Shown here piece by piece: positions 56,701 through 64,000 of a stretch of DNA of 64,000 bases. This DNA is from Psococerastis gibbosa. Its lineage: Eukaryota; Arthropoda; Insecta; Psocodea; Psocidae. The notes under the pieces were generated by a model, which was given only the letters and a program-made list of their open reading frames with translations, made no database searches and was not told where the DNA came from. Made by a program: the position numbers and the translations under genes. The DNA lies in the NCBI GenBank assembly GCA_963971405.1, contig OZ020487.1:13985344-14049343 (forward strand), read 5' to 3'. Numbering within the stretch: the stretch's first letter is position 1; every line of letters starts with the position of its first letter.

Positions 56701-58908
56701 ACTCATTTATTTCTCGCTTGTTTCCAAAATATTTTAGAATCTCATCTTCATCATGAAATATGCAATGCCTACCGTATTTATAAAAATACCTAACACTTTT
56801 TAAATCACTAATATATTAACAAATAAGAAACATGCTTCCAGCTGCCCGATCATGGCGATTATAATACCGTATTAATATAATAACCTGGTATTCAAAATCT
56901 AAACAAGATAATTTTACAATGGAAAGTGCTATTCAAAATTTGTTTGTCTACAGTTTTAACCCCAGGAGTAAGTTAATAACAATCGCCATAATCTGCCCAC
57001 TGAGAAGGTTTATTTATTTAAAATGTAGTCCTGAATTTGAGTAGCAGAAATAGTGTATGTTTTGGGTGCCTCTATCGCTTTTTCTACCTTTCACTCTTGG
57101 GGTTGAAAATCACTGAAACTGAGCAATAAAATTGCCCATCTGTTGCCCATTTACCAGCAACGAAAATCTTAGGCTCTGTTTTTGGTTAAGTAAAGCAAAA
57201 TGAGAAAAAGTTTCAGGGGAAATGCAAGATTTGGTTTAGAAACTCGACGGAAACCGTCGGGAAGCATTTCATTTATCATCCAAGTCCGGCAAGCCGTTTC
57301 CTCCAGCGAATTTCACAAGGCAATCTATTATTACTTATACTTTTATATAATTTATTTCACAAAACCTCTGGCCTTTATAATCATATTTATCTTATGTTTT
57401 GTTTTCGGGTAAGTTCTATTCATCCGAAAAAAGAAAATTATTCTGGAGACATTTTTGGGTATTTATCGTCCCTCTACCCCTGGAGATAAAATGCTGTGGT
57501 TATGCAGTGTCAGGGGCGGATCTGGGATTTTCTCATTCTATTCTATTTATTTTATATATTACCGTATCAGCCTATTATACTGTCACGTTTTTGTTTTCAT
57601 GGTGGATTGAAAAATGCTAACAAAATAGCTGACCTTCCAATTTATAAAGACGTCTGTGGTGTTGACTGTATAGAATGCTGAGCAGTTACTTAAGCGGATG
57701 ATCTGAAATTAGGCACTTGAGTACTTATCCAGACACCCATCACAGGATGAGACCACCATACTAGTTATAATTAGGTACTCTTTCCAACGTCATGTCGAGA
57801 GCGCCACACTTTTTGAACATTCAGGGGCAATTTTTCCCTTCAACAACGCATGCGTAGTTTTTTAAGTTACCGAGTTCGATGGACACAGGTTTCCACACCT
57901 GTCATGCTACCGAACCAGGTTAGGTTTGATTTCCCGGCAGGTATGCAGGTAGTTGAAGTGGAGCGTGCCACTTTCTTTGAAAGCGTGCCACGAACGTCTG
58001 ACTACTAACACGTTGTTTACCCTGTTAAATATAGCATGATGATTCACTCCCAAGGCACTCACGATTGTGTGTTAACTTGGATAGCACATCTAGCTCGATA
58101 ACTCGATAATACCAACGCTGTGAAGACCCCTATTATCACAATATCTGGTGTTCCAGAGTCCCTAGCTACAGGCACCCCTTCTCCGCTCTTCTGTTAAGCG
58201 TTTATTGTACGATATATTGTATGCAACTGTTAATTGTATTCCAGGAAAGGAACTGTATAGGTATTTTACAAACAGTGAGGAAGGGGTGCGCTATTGTAAA
58301 ATTTATCGTGCAGTTCAGCTGAATCGTATACGTCCCACTTCTTTAGTTTTCTCATGTCGCTACCTGCTAAGTTATTCTCACCTATAGACGACTCTAACTC
58401 TCCCCTCAGAGCAAATTTACGATTTTTTCAATAGCTTGGGAGGGGGAGGACGGGGTATCTACACTTATGGGGTATCTACGATTTCCTTTGAGTCCCAGGA
58501 ATACGCCAAACAAACTCATCAACTCATCTCCTATTTAAATGGTTCAGATTTAACTAAATCGTTCTTATAACGTATCCGTCGGGCGTACAGACATAGGCCT
58601 AGTAAAATTCTACGAATGTTCTTCGGGCCCATTTAGAACTTATAATTTAAGACGGATGGTGGTACTTACTTGGGATATAACGTGGGGTGTCCAATCATGA
58701 CATAGCGGTTGATGGTAATGGCTAGGACGGTGAAGAGGGAGACGGCGAGAAGTCCGTACCTCATGAGGGGGAACAGCTGGCAGAGTAAGGCCCCGTGTCG
58801 CCAGGCGCGGTAGTAGAAGGTAGAGGCGGCCAGCGGCAGGTTGAAGCAACAGAACATGAGATCAGACACGGACAGGTTCATTATGAACACTGCGGTTGCG
58901 TTCCGTAC
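46601..58908 (-). CDS. rhodopsin-like GPCR, Moody/Tre1 type (5' exon missing)
   Basis: Two minus-strand exons, 58670-58908 and 46601-47777, join in frame (phase 2 plus 1, making a Lys codon) into 471 residues covering TM2 to TM7 and a stop. Hallmarks: NLSVSDLMFCC in TM2, NRY replacing DRY at the end of TM3, the ECL2 cysteine in GSCSILPD, CYLP in TM6 and NPIIY in TM7. The arrangement and wording match the Moody/Tre1 group of orphan class-A receptors, which in flies act at the glial blood-brain barrier and in germ-cell migration. The third intracellular loop is long, about 225 residues, with Ser/Thr-rich, basic and Glu-rich stretches. The exon with the N terminus and TM1 was not found and probably lies right of the window. 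Moody versus Tre1 cannot be settled here. Confidence 0.85.
48065..48430 (+). repeat. family D repeat split by another repeat
   Basis: 48080-48195 has the 5' and middle parts (gtttccgtaagagt, caagctgagacaag) and 48366-48430 the 3' part (cgcattgtgacagcatgact). The inserted 170 bp, with two G runs and tctatctagtat, resembles 22915-23080. Confidence 0.65.
49430..49625 (-). pseudogene. Penelope-like GIY-YIG fragment, minus strand
   Basis: Minus reading: KKGSGVYRLSCNYCDF, a stop, then NTNSAFAKHLSSENHTFNP. The same order is in the ORF at 15498-15968 (SGVYKISCNEC ... TSAFADHLSSNSHSC). The YIG and EH part between the two blocks is deleted. Confidence 0.65.
49796..50183. mobile_element. MITE family A copy
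   Basis: Start ggtgcccattcc, end ggaatgggcgcc, flanked by perfect TGA duplications (49793-49795 and 50184-50186). Core orientation is opposite to the copy at 962. Lies in the GPCR intron, directly beside a Penelope fragment. Confidence 0.88.
50190..51535. other. GPCR intron stretch, nothing recognised
   Basis: Includes pyrimidine-rich DNA at 50425-50560 and a C run at 50589, but no coding motif or shared repeat. Confidence 0.5.
51540..51720 (+). repeat. family D repeat
   Basis: Carries tggcatttgacaacgtattg, gatgtcagactataccggct, gataatggaccatctgagac and ggtggaagtatgacttgacc. Confidence 0.65.
52190..52420 (+). repeat. possible retroelement remnant
   Basis: gggttgaaccccgaaggcgg and gtaacgggaaactactgcat look like a transposon-derived stretch. 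No second copy was found in this window. Confidence 0.25.
53602..53935 (+). repeat. 158-bp tandem duplication
   Basis: tatattggaaagtatggatc at 53602 recurs at 53760 (tatattggaaagcatgggtc) and partially near 53910. Units share cgctgatc, gggaccg and ctaacct. The spacing is 158 then about 150 bp. Confidence 0.7.
53998..54264 (-). repeat. headless inverted SINE body, left arm of foldback
   Basis: The inverse of 54391-54657 over about 265 bp, sharing taacaaagggttagtt, ggggcctcacagtcatcg, gtgggtgctact and attgagtaaat. It lacks the tRNA-like head. Confidence 0.8.
54332..54657 (+). repeat. second tRNA-derived SINE family, right arm of foldback
   Basis: The tRNA-Ser/Leu-like head starts gggccgtcgtcgagtggtta; box A-like tcgtcgagtgg matches 10 of 11 and box B-like acttcgaatcc 9 of 11. 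The body includes cctgatgatgggagtagcac and ccactcccgaaacgttg. Acceptor-stem pairing is absent, so it is not a working tRNA gene. Confidence 0.72.
55733..55775. repeat. perfect 18-bp hairpin
   Basis: aaattaattaacttggta (55733-55750) is followed by a 7-nt spacer and its exact inverse (55758-55775). It sits directly before the family T element at 55782. Confidence 0.9.
55782..56160. mobile_element. TIR element family T copy
   Basis: Left end gagtgtacatcccgtaggaa with gaaattggcaacc, right end gggctgccaatttcca and gacgaacacttt. Long inner arms (taccttattataatatgcat and inverse) make most of it foldable. Confidence 0.75.
56848..56997. mobile_element. small foldback element, second copy
   Basis: Ends cccgatcatggcgattataa and aacaatcgccataatctg. 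The interior carries gataattttacaatggaaag and gtgctattcaaaatttgttt as in 41831-41974. Confidence 0.75.
57000..58665. other. GPCR intron stretch, nothing recognised
   Basis: Short open frames such as 57200-57412 show no known motif; no repeat shared with the rest of the window. Confidence 0.5.
58670..58908 (-). CDS. GPCR exon: TM2-TM3
   Basis: 239 bp, entered in phase 0, leaving two bases. Reads VRNATAVFIMNLSVSDLMF, then a Cys before TM3 (LLCQLFPLMRYG) and TITINRY-type TM3 end (AITINRYVMIGHPTLYPK). The minus-strand acceptor is tttcag and the donor a consensus gtaagt. It is GC-richer than its surroundings, as expected for constrained coding sequence. Confidence 0.9.
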
Positions 58909-60190
58909 CTGAAACAAGGAGAAGAGTGTAAGATTTTGAAAGGTAATAAGGAGTCAGACCAAATTATTTATTACACGATGGAGAAAAATACAATTGTTGA
59001 AGTTCAAAACCGAAAATCAAAATCGAAAAGTACCCATTCATAGCCCTACCCATCTTCTGTTACTTGGGAAAAAGATAAAAACCTTATCTCCCAATATATA
59101 GCCAATTAGCCATATACTGTACACACTTCTATAGTATATTACAGTTACCGAAAGACTGTATAGACTTCAAAATCAAAGTCCACAACTAGTGTTTACGTTT
59201 GTACTCACGAGGATCAATCATATTTAGAAGGCTAACTTGAGAGCCAATGAAGCATGGGAGGAATTAAAGCAACCTTAGCACTCGAAAGGTTCATCAATCT
59301 TGCTGACCTCTCGGCAGACAGATTGCTTGGCGGTGTGGTGACGCCTCAACTTTCTTTGATTGTATGATTACAGCGCAAGGGGAAGTGGGTCAGAAAGGTT
59401 CAGCAAGTAGGTCAGGGGTCGTGTTTGCTTACCCCCCACATATATAACCTGCTGATTGTAAGGGAGTACAAATCAATTTCGAACCAACCCCCATTCCCGG
59501 TGATATTTTCAGATCCAGAGATGAGTTTCACAGGTTCTATATATCATTATGTCCTCAGGACTCAGGGGCGTAGCGAAGGCAAATTGTTTAAAGGTAGCCC
59601 AAGCCAATTATTAGTCAACGAGAATACTAGCATACTAGTACCTACGGCAACAAAGTCTGATAATTCTGCTAAATTACTACAATAGCATCTAGTTGCATCT
59701 CACACTCAAAAGGTGAAAATCTTACTGTACATCCATTTCAGAGATACGAGTCTCGAAAGACGCTGGGTTGGGGTAGGGATTTATGGAAAAAGGTTGTTTC
59801 TATCCGACGAAATTGAGAGGAGAAGGTAATATACGGGAAAAGGTCATGAAAAGGGATTTGGAAGGAGTTAATATCCTTAGGGTTAAAACACAGTCAACGG
59901 GGTTCTGTAGAATAGTTTCTTATTTGATTCCTAAATTGTTTCTTGACATCAAGATGACAAAGACATTGGGGATGAAAACATTCGTCTAATTGTAACATTT
60001 ATAGTACTATTGTAATTTTCCTAGTGCCTCTGAAGGATCTACTTTGAAGCTTGGCGAATAACAAGAAGCTTTGTCTTCGTCTATTATTTGTTGCAAAGAG
60101 AGTTATAGCCTAAATTCAACTTCAGCAATTTTGTCTGTCGCTGTCAATGGCAATGAGGAAGCGGAAAGATCGCCTGAGAGGGATAGTATT
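58909..60190. other. upstream side of GPCR exon
   Basis: Searched on the minus strand for a TM1 exon and none was found. Open frames at 59425-59685 and 59783-59989 are unrecognised. Confidence 0.5.
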
Positions 60191-60192
60191 CA

Positions 60193-60495
60193 AACAACTG
60201 ACAAACCCATGACTCGAAGTGTCTGCCGAGGGCAGAGCGTTGCTGTTTTCAGAACCACCACCGGCCACGACTACCTCCCTACCCACCTGCATATCATCGG
60301 TGTCCATGCTTCAGACATCTGCCCCCTGTATAACGAAGGCGAAATGACTGCAAAGCATCTACCAAAGTGCCTAGCCCTGATAGAACGATAGAAGACGGGG
60401 AAAACCAAACAGACGACATCTTCTGGGAGACAGCAAGGATATACCGGTCTGCGCGTCAAATGGCTAATCTGCCAAGGATGGGCGTTGGCTAGTAA
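60193..60495 (+). pseudogene. LINE C-terminal fragment with zinc knuckle
   Basis: The frame within 60071-60391 reads VAVFRTTTGHDYLPTHLHII and CPLYNEGEMTAKHLPKC. 'R..TGHd.lp.HL..Ig......CplC.e.e.t.eHll..C' is the common end of LINE RNase H regions; one knuckle Cys is Tyr here. The open frame ends at 60391 and similarity fades by about 60495. Confidence 0.7.
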
Positions 60496-61344
60496 GTAAG
60501 TAATTAGGACTCGAAGTGACTACAGGAGTCATATCAAAAAATTCTTTCAGACCAAGTGCGTGGCAGCCCACAGTACCAACGCTGCTGGAAAGCATGGGGG
60601 AACTTGTGCAGAAGAAACGTACCCAGACCCCACGCAGTGGCAGATTTTCCGCAACAACGAGCCATGGCTACCTCCAAAAACTCCACATAACTTTAGCAAC
60701 GCAACTTATCTGCTGACTGTGGGACACCCAAGAAGAAATGGTCAGAACATACCTTAAGACGTTCCCTGCTCTAATCAGTGGCCGAGGTTCACCTGATCAT
60801 GCATTATGACTGTTGGGCTGCCAGAAAGCTGATAGCGGAAGCCTAATGCTATGGCGCAGGTGGGCTATAATTTTAAAAACTTTCAAGTTTGTAAAAAAAA
60901 AAACTCTCACTGACACAACCTGGGGAAATCACAGCAAGAAAATGTGGCCAAAATAAACAAAAGGAAGCTGTGAAGATAAGGGGGCAACAAATTCAACGTT
61001 GACACGCCACAAAGAAGGCCGATTTGTAACCTGACCTCATTTCCCGCCAAAACTTGTCGCAGAAAATTGAATATCTCTGGCGCCATTATGCAAATTGAAA
61101 AAAGTTATTTAAATTATATGCTTTTCTTGCGGCTCCATTTAGTACGCTGCTTTTATTGGTTTAGATTTTTTTCAGTCGGGGTTTAAATGTTTTATGGTAA
61201 TAAACACCCCGTGACCTTGATATTATGTCTCTTACTAACTTTTCCAATGATTAAAAAAAAGTGGGAGAAGCTATTGTAATTTTCTTAGAGACTGTCAAAT
61301 ATTTAACACCAATGCGTCACGTCGTCACACACAATTCATGCACC

Positions 61345-61407
61345 TGTGCACTTAGGCATTGGCACTGTGCACTTAAGCATTGGCACTGTGCACTTAGGCA
61401 TTGACAT
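61345..61407 (+). repeat. 21-bp tandem repeat, three units
   Basis: tgtgcacttaggcattggca at 61345, 61366 and 61387, differing at one or two bases. Each contains the palindrome gtgcac. Confidence 0.9.
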
Positions 61408-61514
61408 TAATAATGTCCAAAATACAAAATATTTATATCGTGCTATCTAACGATTGCACGAACGCTAGCTATACAGTCAGAATCGATTAAACTTTGGACT
61501 TCGGTGCACTTCAT

Positions 61515-62370
61515 TAAAGAACTGGTCCGAGTTTACTCGAACAATGATGACTACAATATGGCGCTTATTCCACATACGTCAATAGTCAATAGTAGACATG
61601 GTCATTTTTCATTGATACACAACATTCCACACGTTTTTTCAACTATTGATCACTTTTCTTCTATTGACACGTATGCGCCAAATTTTTGAAATTTGTTTTT
61701 TTTAATTTTGTTTGTATTTGTTTTCTTCGTACACTTATTATTTTTAATAAAGCCTAATAATAGTAGGAGATCCGAAGTAAGATCGACCTTCACCGATCTG
61801 TTTAATGGATGAAAATATTTTTTATAAACAATCTATTAAAATGTTTGTACTTAACATATTCCATGACGCCATTTTAGTTTGTTATTGTTTGCAGCGCGTG
61901 GTTTTACTCTATGATCATTGATCAATTTTAACAATGGCATAGATAAAATTGAAATGTCCGTCAATACCATATTTACTATTGACTATTGACGTACGTGGAA
62001 TATAATGTATGTCATATGTGAATGTATAGTAAATCCTTGGAGCATGATTTTTCAGAAAATATTGTTTAGTCGTTTCTTTGGACTTTTTGGATAGTAACTA
62101 GGTACGGTACCCCCTCAAATGGAGTTAACCTAAAAGAAAAAAAAATGACCACGAGACATGATTTCTGTGAACTTACATGCAAAATTGCATCAAAATCAAC
62201 CGAGTAGTTTGCCCACAAATCGACGAACAGACAGACAGCCTGACAGACAGAAGGACAGACATTTCGTAAAAAACACTTTTTTGGTTCTTGGTACCTCAAA
62301 ACGTGTTATTGCACTGAAATCTCGAAATCAAAAATTTTCATCATCACAAAGCTTTTCTTATAGCCTACAA
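61515..62370 (-). repeat. family F copy interrupted by MITE B
   Basis: 61515-61559 carries the F end (aagaactggtccgagtttac) and the F interior up to gactacaatat. After the MITE, 62009-62370 resumes with atgtgaat and runs through CAGA repeats to tttcatcatcacaaagcttt. An internal part of F is missing. Confidence 0.68.
61560..62007. mobile_element. MITE family B copy nested in family F repeat
   Basis: Reverse-oriented relative to 6784-7249, with the same core (aagatcgaccttcaccgatc) and arms around acgtcaatagtcaatag. The right end is degraded (ggaatataatgt). Flanking sequence on both sides belongs to one family F copy. Confidence 0.82.
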
Positions 62371-64000
62371 ATTATAAATATGAAAGCAAAAAATAAATAT
62401 TCAAGAAGAAAACATTTTTTGCAACTTTCACCAAAATCTCGAGACTCATTTCTCAGTACTGCAACCGTGTGAAAATTTGCAAATTGCAGCAATTTTCCTT
62501 TCAGCAATCTCAAAATTATTTTCATTTAATTTCTAGTTTTTATTGTCTTTGCCCAACTTTTTTTTAATGCTGATTGCAATTTTAGGATGATGTTCTACTT
62601 TAGCTTCCCTACTTTATGTCCCTCATCTGCTTTATGAGGAGTACTTCGGATTATTTACTCATTTTAATTTATGTAGATTAATTTTTTTTTGCGGTATATG
62701 CATGTTAAGAGGCGGTCCCAAGCCTTCATGGTTGATTGTGAAGAGAAATATTTCTGACTGACTTCCGGCTGATGGATTTTTGCGAGGCAACGACTAAAAA
62801 AATGGATGCTTTCTCAAGAACAGCTCCAACGATTAGTTTTAAATTCACTTATACTATAGTACTTATTAATTTAACAAAACTCACTAGGCGTAAAAAATTA
62901 AAAAGGCTCTTTTTCATAAAAAAATATTTTCAACCATTTTGTCGATGTTTTTAACTTCGTGTATATTTTAGGTGCTAAATATAGTAACCCAACAGAACAG
63001 AGTGCTTTCCAAAGAGAGGTTTTGGTGAAGGAAAAAAATATTTTTTGAGGTATTTATGGATAATCTGGCTGATGCATTATTGTGCAGTATTATATTAAAT
63101 TAGCCTGCCCATTCTATAGGCTACTATATGCAAGTGTCCCATCGATCAATCCAGTTAGGTTATAGACAACATTCTATAGGCAGCCGATATTTAACCACGG
63201 GACAATTATTTACCGTGGAACTATTACGGTGCAAAGTGACAAGAAAATCATGTACGGTTCCTTTTACTTTATTTATTTCATCGTATGTTAATTTGCATAT
63301 GATACCAAACCCACCACGTTACTTCCATACTGACCGTGTAGTCGGTGTAGATGTCCCTCTTATAATATTCAATCATAAATGACAATTTTGGAGCATATTC
63401 AAATGTAAATTTCCAATTTACTGGGATAGGAAGAGTCATTTTGTATTCGCAAAAAACTATCTCTAGGGAACTTTTGCAAAAAATACTTCTGGGAATTCAA
63501 GAGCATTTGTAGGGAGCCAATTTAATAAGAAGGAAAAAAAGCGAAGTTCTTTCGATAGCATACGGTATATATTGTATTTCAAAGATGTTCTTTTGTTCAA
63601 TTCGCATGGTTCCACTTCCGTTCATCACTAATTTCAATTTGATTGCAAAATTTTGTGAATTTTATTATTGGGCACAGTATGCGTCAATTTTAAGTATTGG
63701 TATTGAAACATGAGCTTCCCTAGTTTTAAATTAGATGGTAAAAATCTGGCCTATTGGGATAAAAGGTAAAACGATGTCACAAATAACGATGAAATAATCA
63801 ATGCTTGAAACCGATCTACTTCCCTAACCTAACCTATATAGTACTTAAAACGCCCATAACGTACCTATAGTAGGCTGCCTAAGAGCTGTACACTCCTAAT
63901 CTTACAATTCCGTGTTCGCTTTGGGAACAAAATGTGAAACCATAATCTTTATGTCAGCACAATCCCAGCGTCTAATGTTTCTATTCTTGATAAATATGTT
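62371..64000. other. right edge, unrecognised
   Basis: 62700-62750 (aggcggtcccaagccttcat) is a weak SINE family E 3' match. Otherwise AT-rich, with no gene or TM1 exon for the GPCR seen. Confidence 0.45.

Larger units (their letters stand above)
47778..58669 (-). other. 10.9 kb repeat-filled intron of the GPCR
   Basis: Bounded by a minus-strand gtaagt donor and an atttcag acceptor. It contains a Penelope fragment, a MITE, family D copies, a foldback SINE pair, tandem duplications and two other TIR elements annotated separately. No nested host gene was recognised. Confidence 0.8.

Noticed and set aside
60516-60757. Two overlapping open frames after the LINE fragment
   Set aside because: No similarity recognised; overlapping frames and position suggest decayed repeat DNA.

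Overview
This 64 kb window looks like nuclear DNA of an arthropod, most likely an insect. It is AT-rich and has short phase-matched exons separated by GT-AG introns. It is crowded with degenerate transposable elements: LINE fragments, Penelope-like GIY-YIG fragments, tRNA-derived SINEs and many small terminal-inverted-repeat elements. One receptor gene resembles the insect Moody/Tre1 family. The palindrome TAGGCCTA and long G or C homopolymer tracts recur throughout. The species cannot be fixed from sequence alone. No bacterial, phage, CRISPR or rRNA features are visible.

Layout. (1) Positions 1622-8518, plus strand: six exons forming the 3' half of a MOV10/Armitage-type superfamily-1 RNA helicase (copy 1), ending in a tail encoded by a 45-bp in-frame minisatellite. 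Its 5' half must lie left of the window. (2) Positions 8519-19015: mostly repeats, including a LINE 3' end, a GIY-YIG fragment, an RNase H/zinc-knuckle LINE, a 1.7 kb terminal-inverted-repeat element full of GC-rich tandem units, a Penelope-like ORF and a decayed reverse transcriptase. (3) Positions 19032-29614, plus strand: a second, paralogous MOV10-like helicase (copy 2) with 13 proposed exons carrying all helicase motifs. The last six exons match copy 1 in boundary and phase. (4) Positions 29615-46600: no convincing host gene; AT-rich DNA with nested small DNA elements, SINEs and a LINE fragment. (5) Positions 46601-58908, minus strand: two exons (TM2-TM7) of a rhodopsin-like GPCR of the Moody/Tre1 type, split by a 10.9 kb repeat-filled intron. 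The exon for the N terminus and TM1 is not found. (6) Positions 58909-64000: repeats, a LINE tail fragment and a nested transposon pair.

How the genes relate. The two helicases are a direct tandem duplication. The MOV10/Armitage family acts in small-RNA silencing, including piRNA biogenesis and transposon control, so a duplicated and diverging pair inside transposon-dense DNA is the most interesting feature. Copy-specific novelties are the repeat-encoded tail of copy 1, a GC-AG intron in copy 2, a MITE whose end lies 10 bp before a catalytic exon of copy 2, and a shared glutamate-to-glycine change in helicase motif V. All functional statements are inferred from motifs; no database search was possible.
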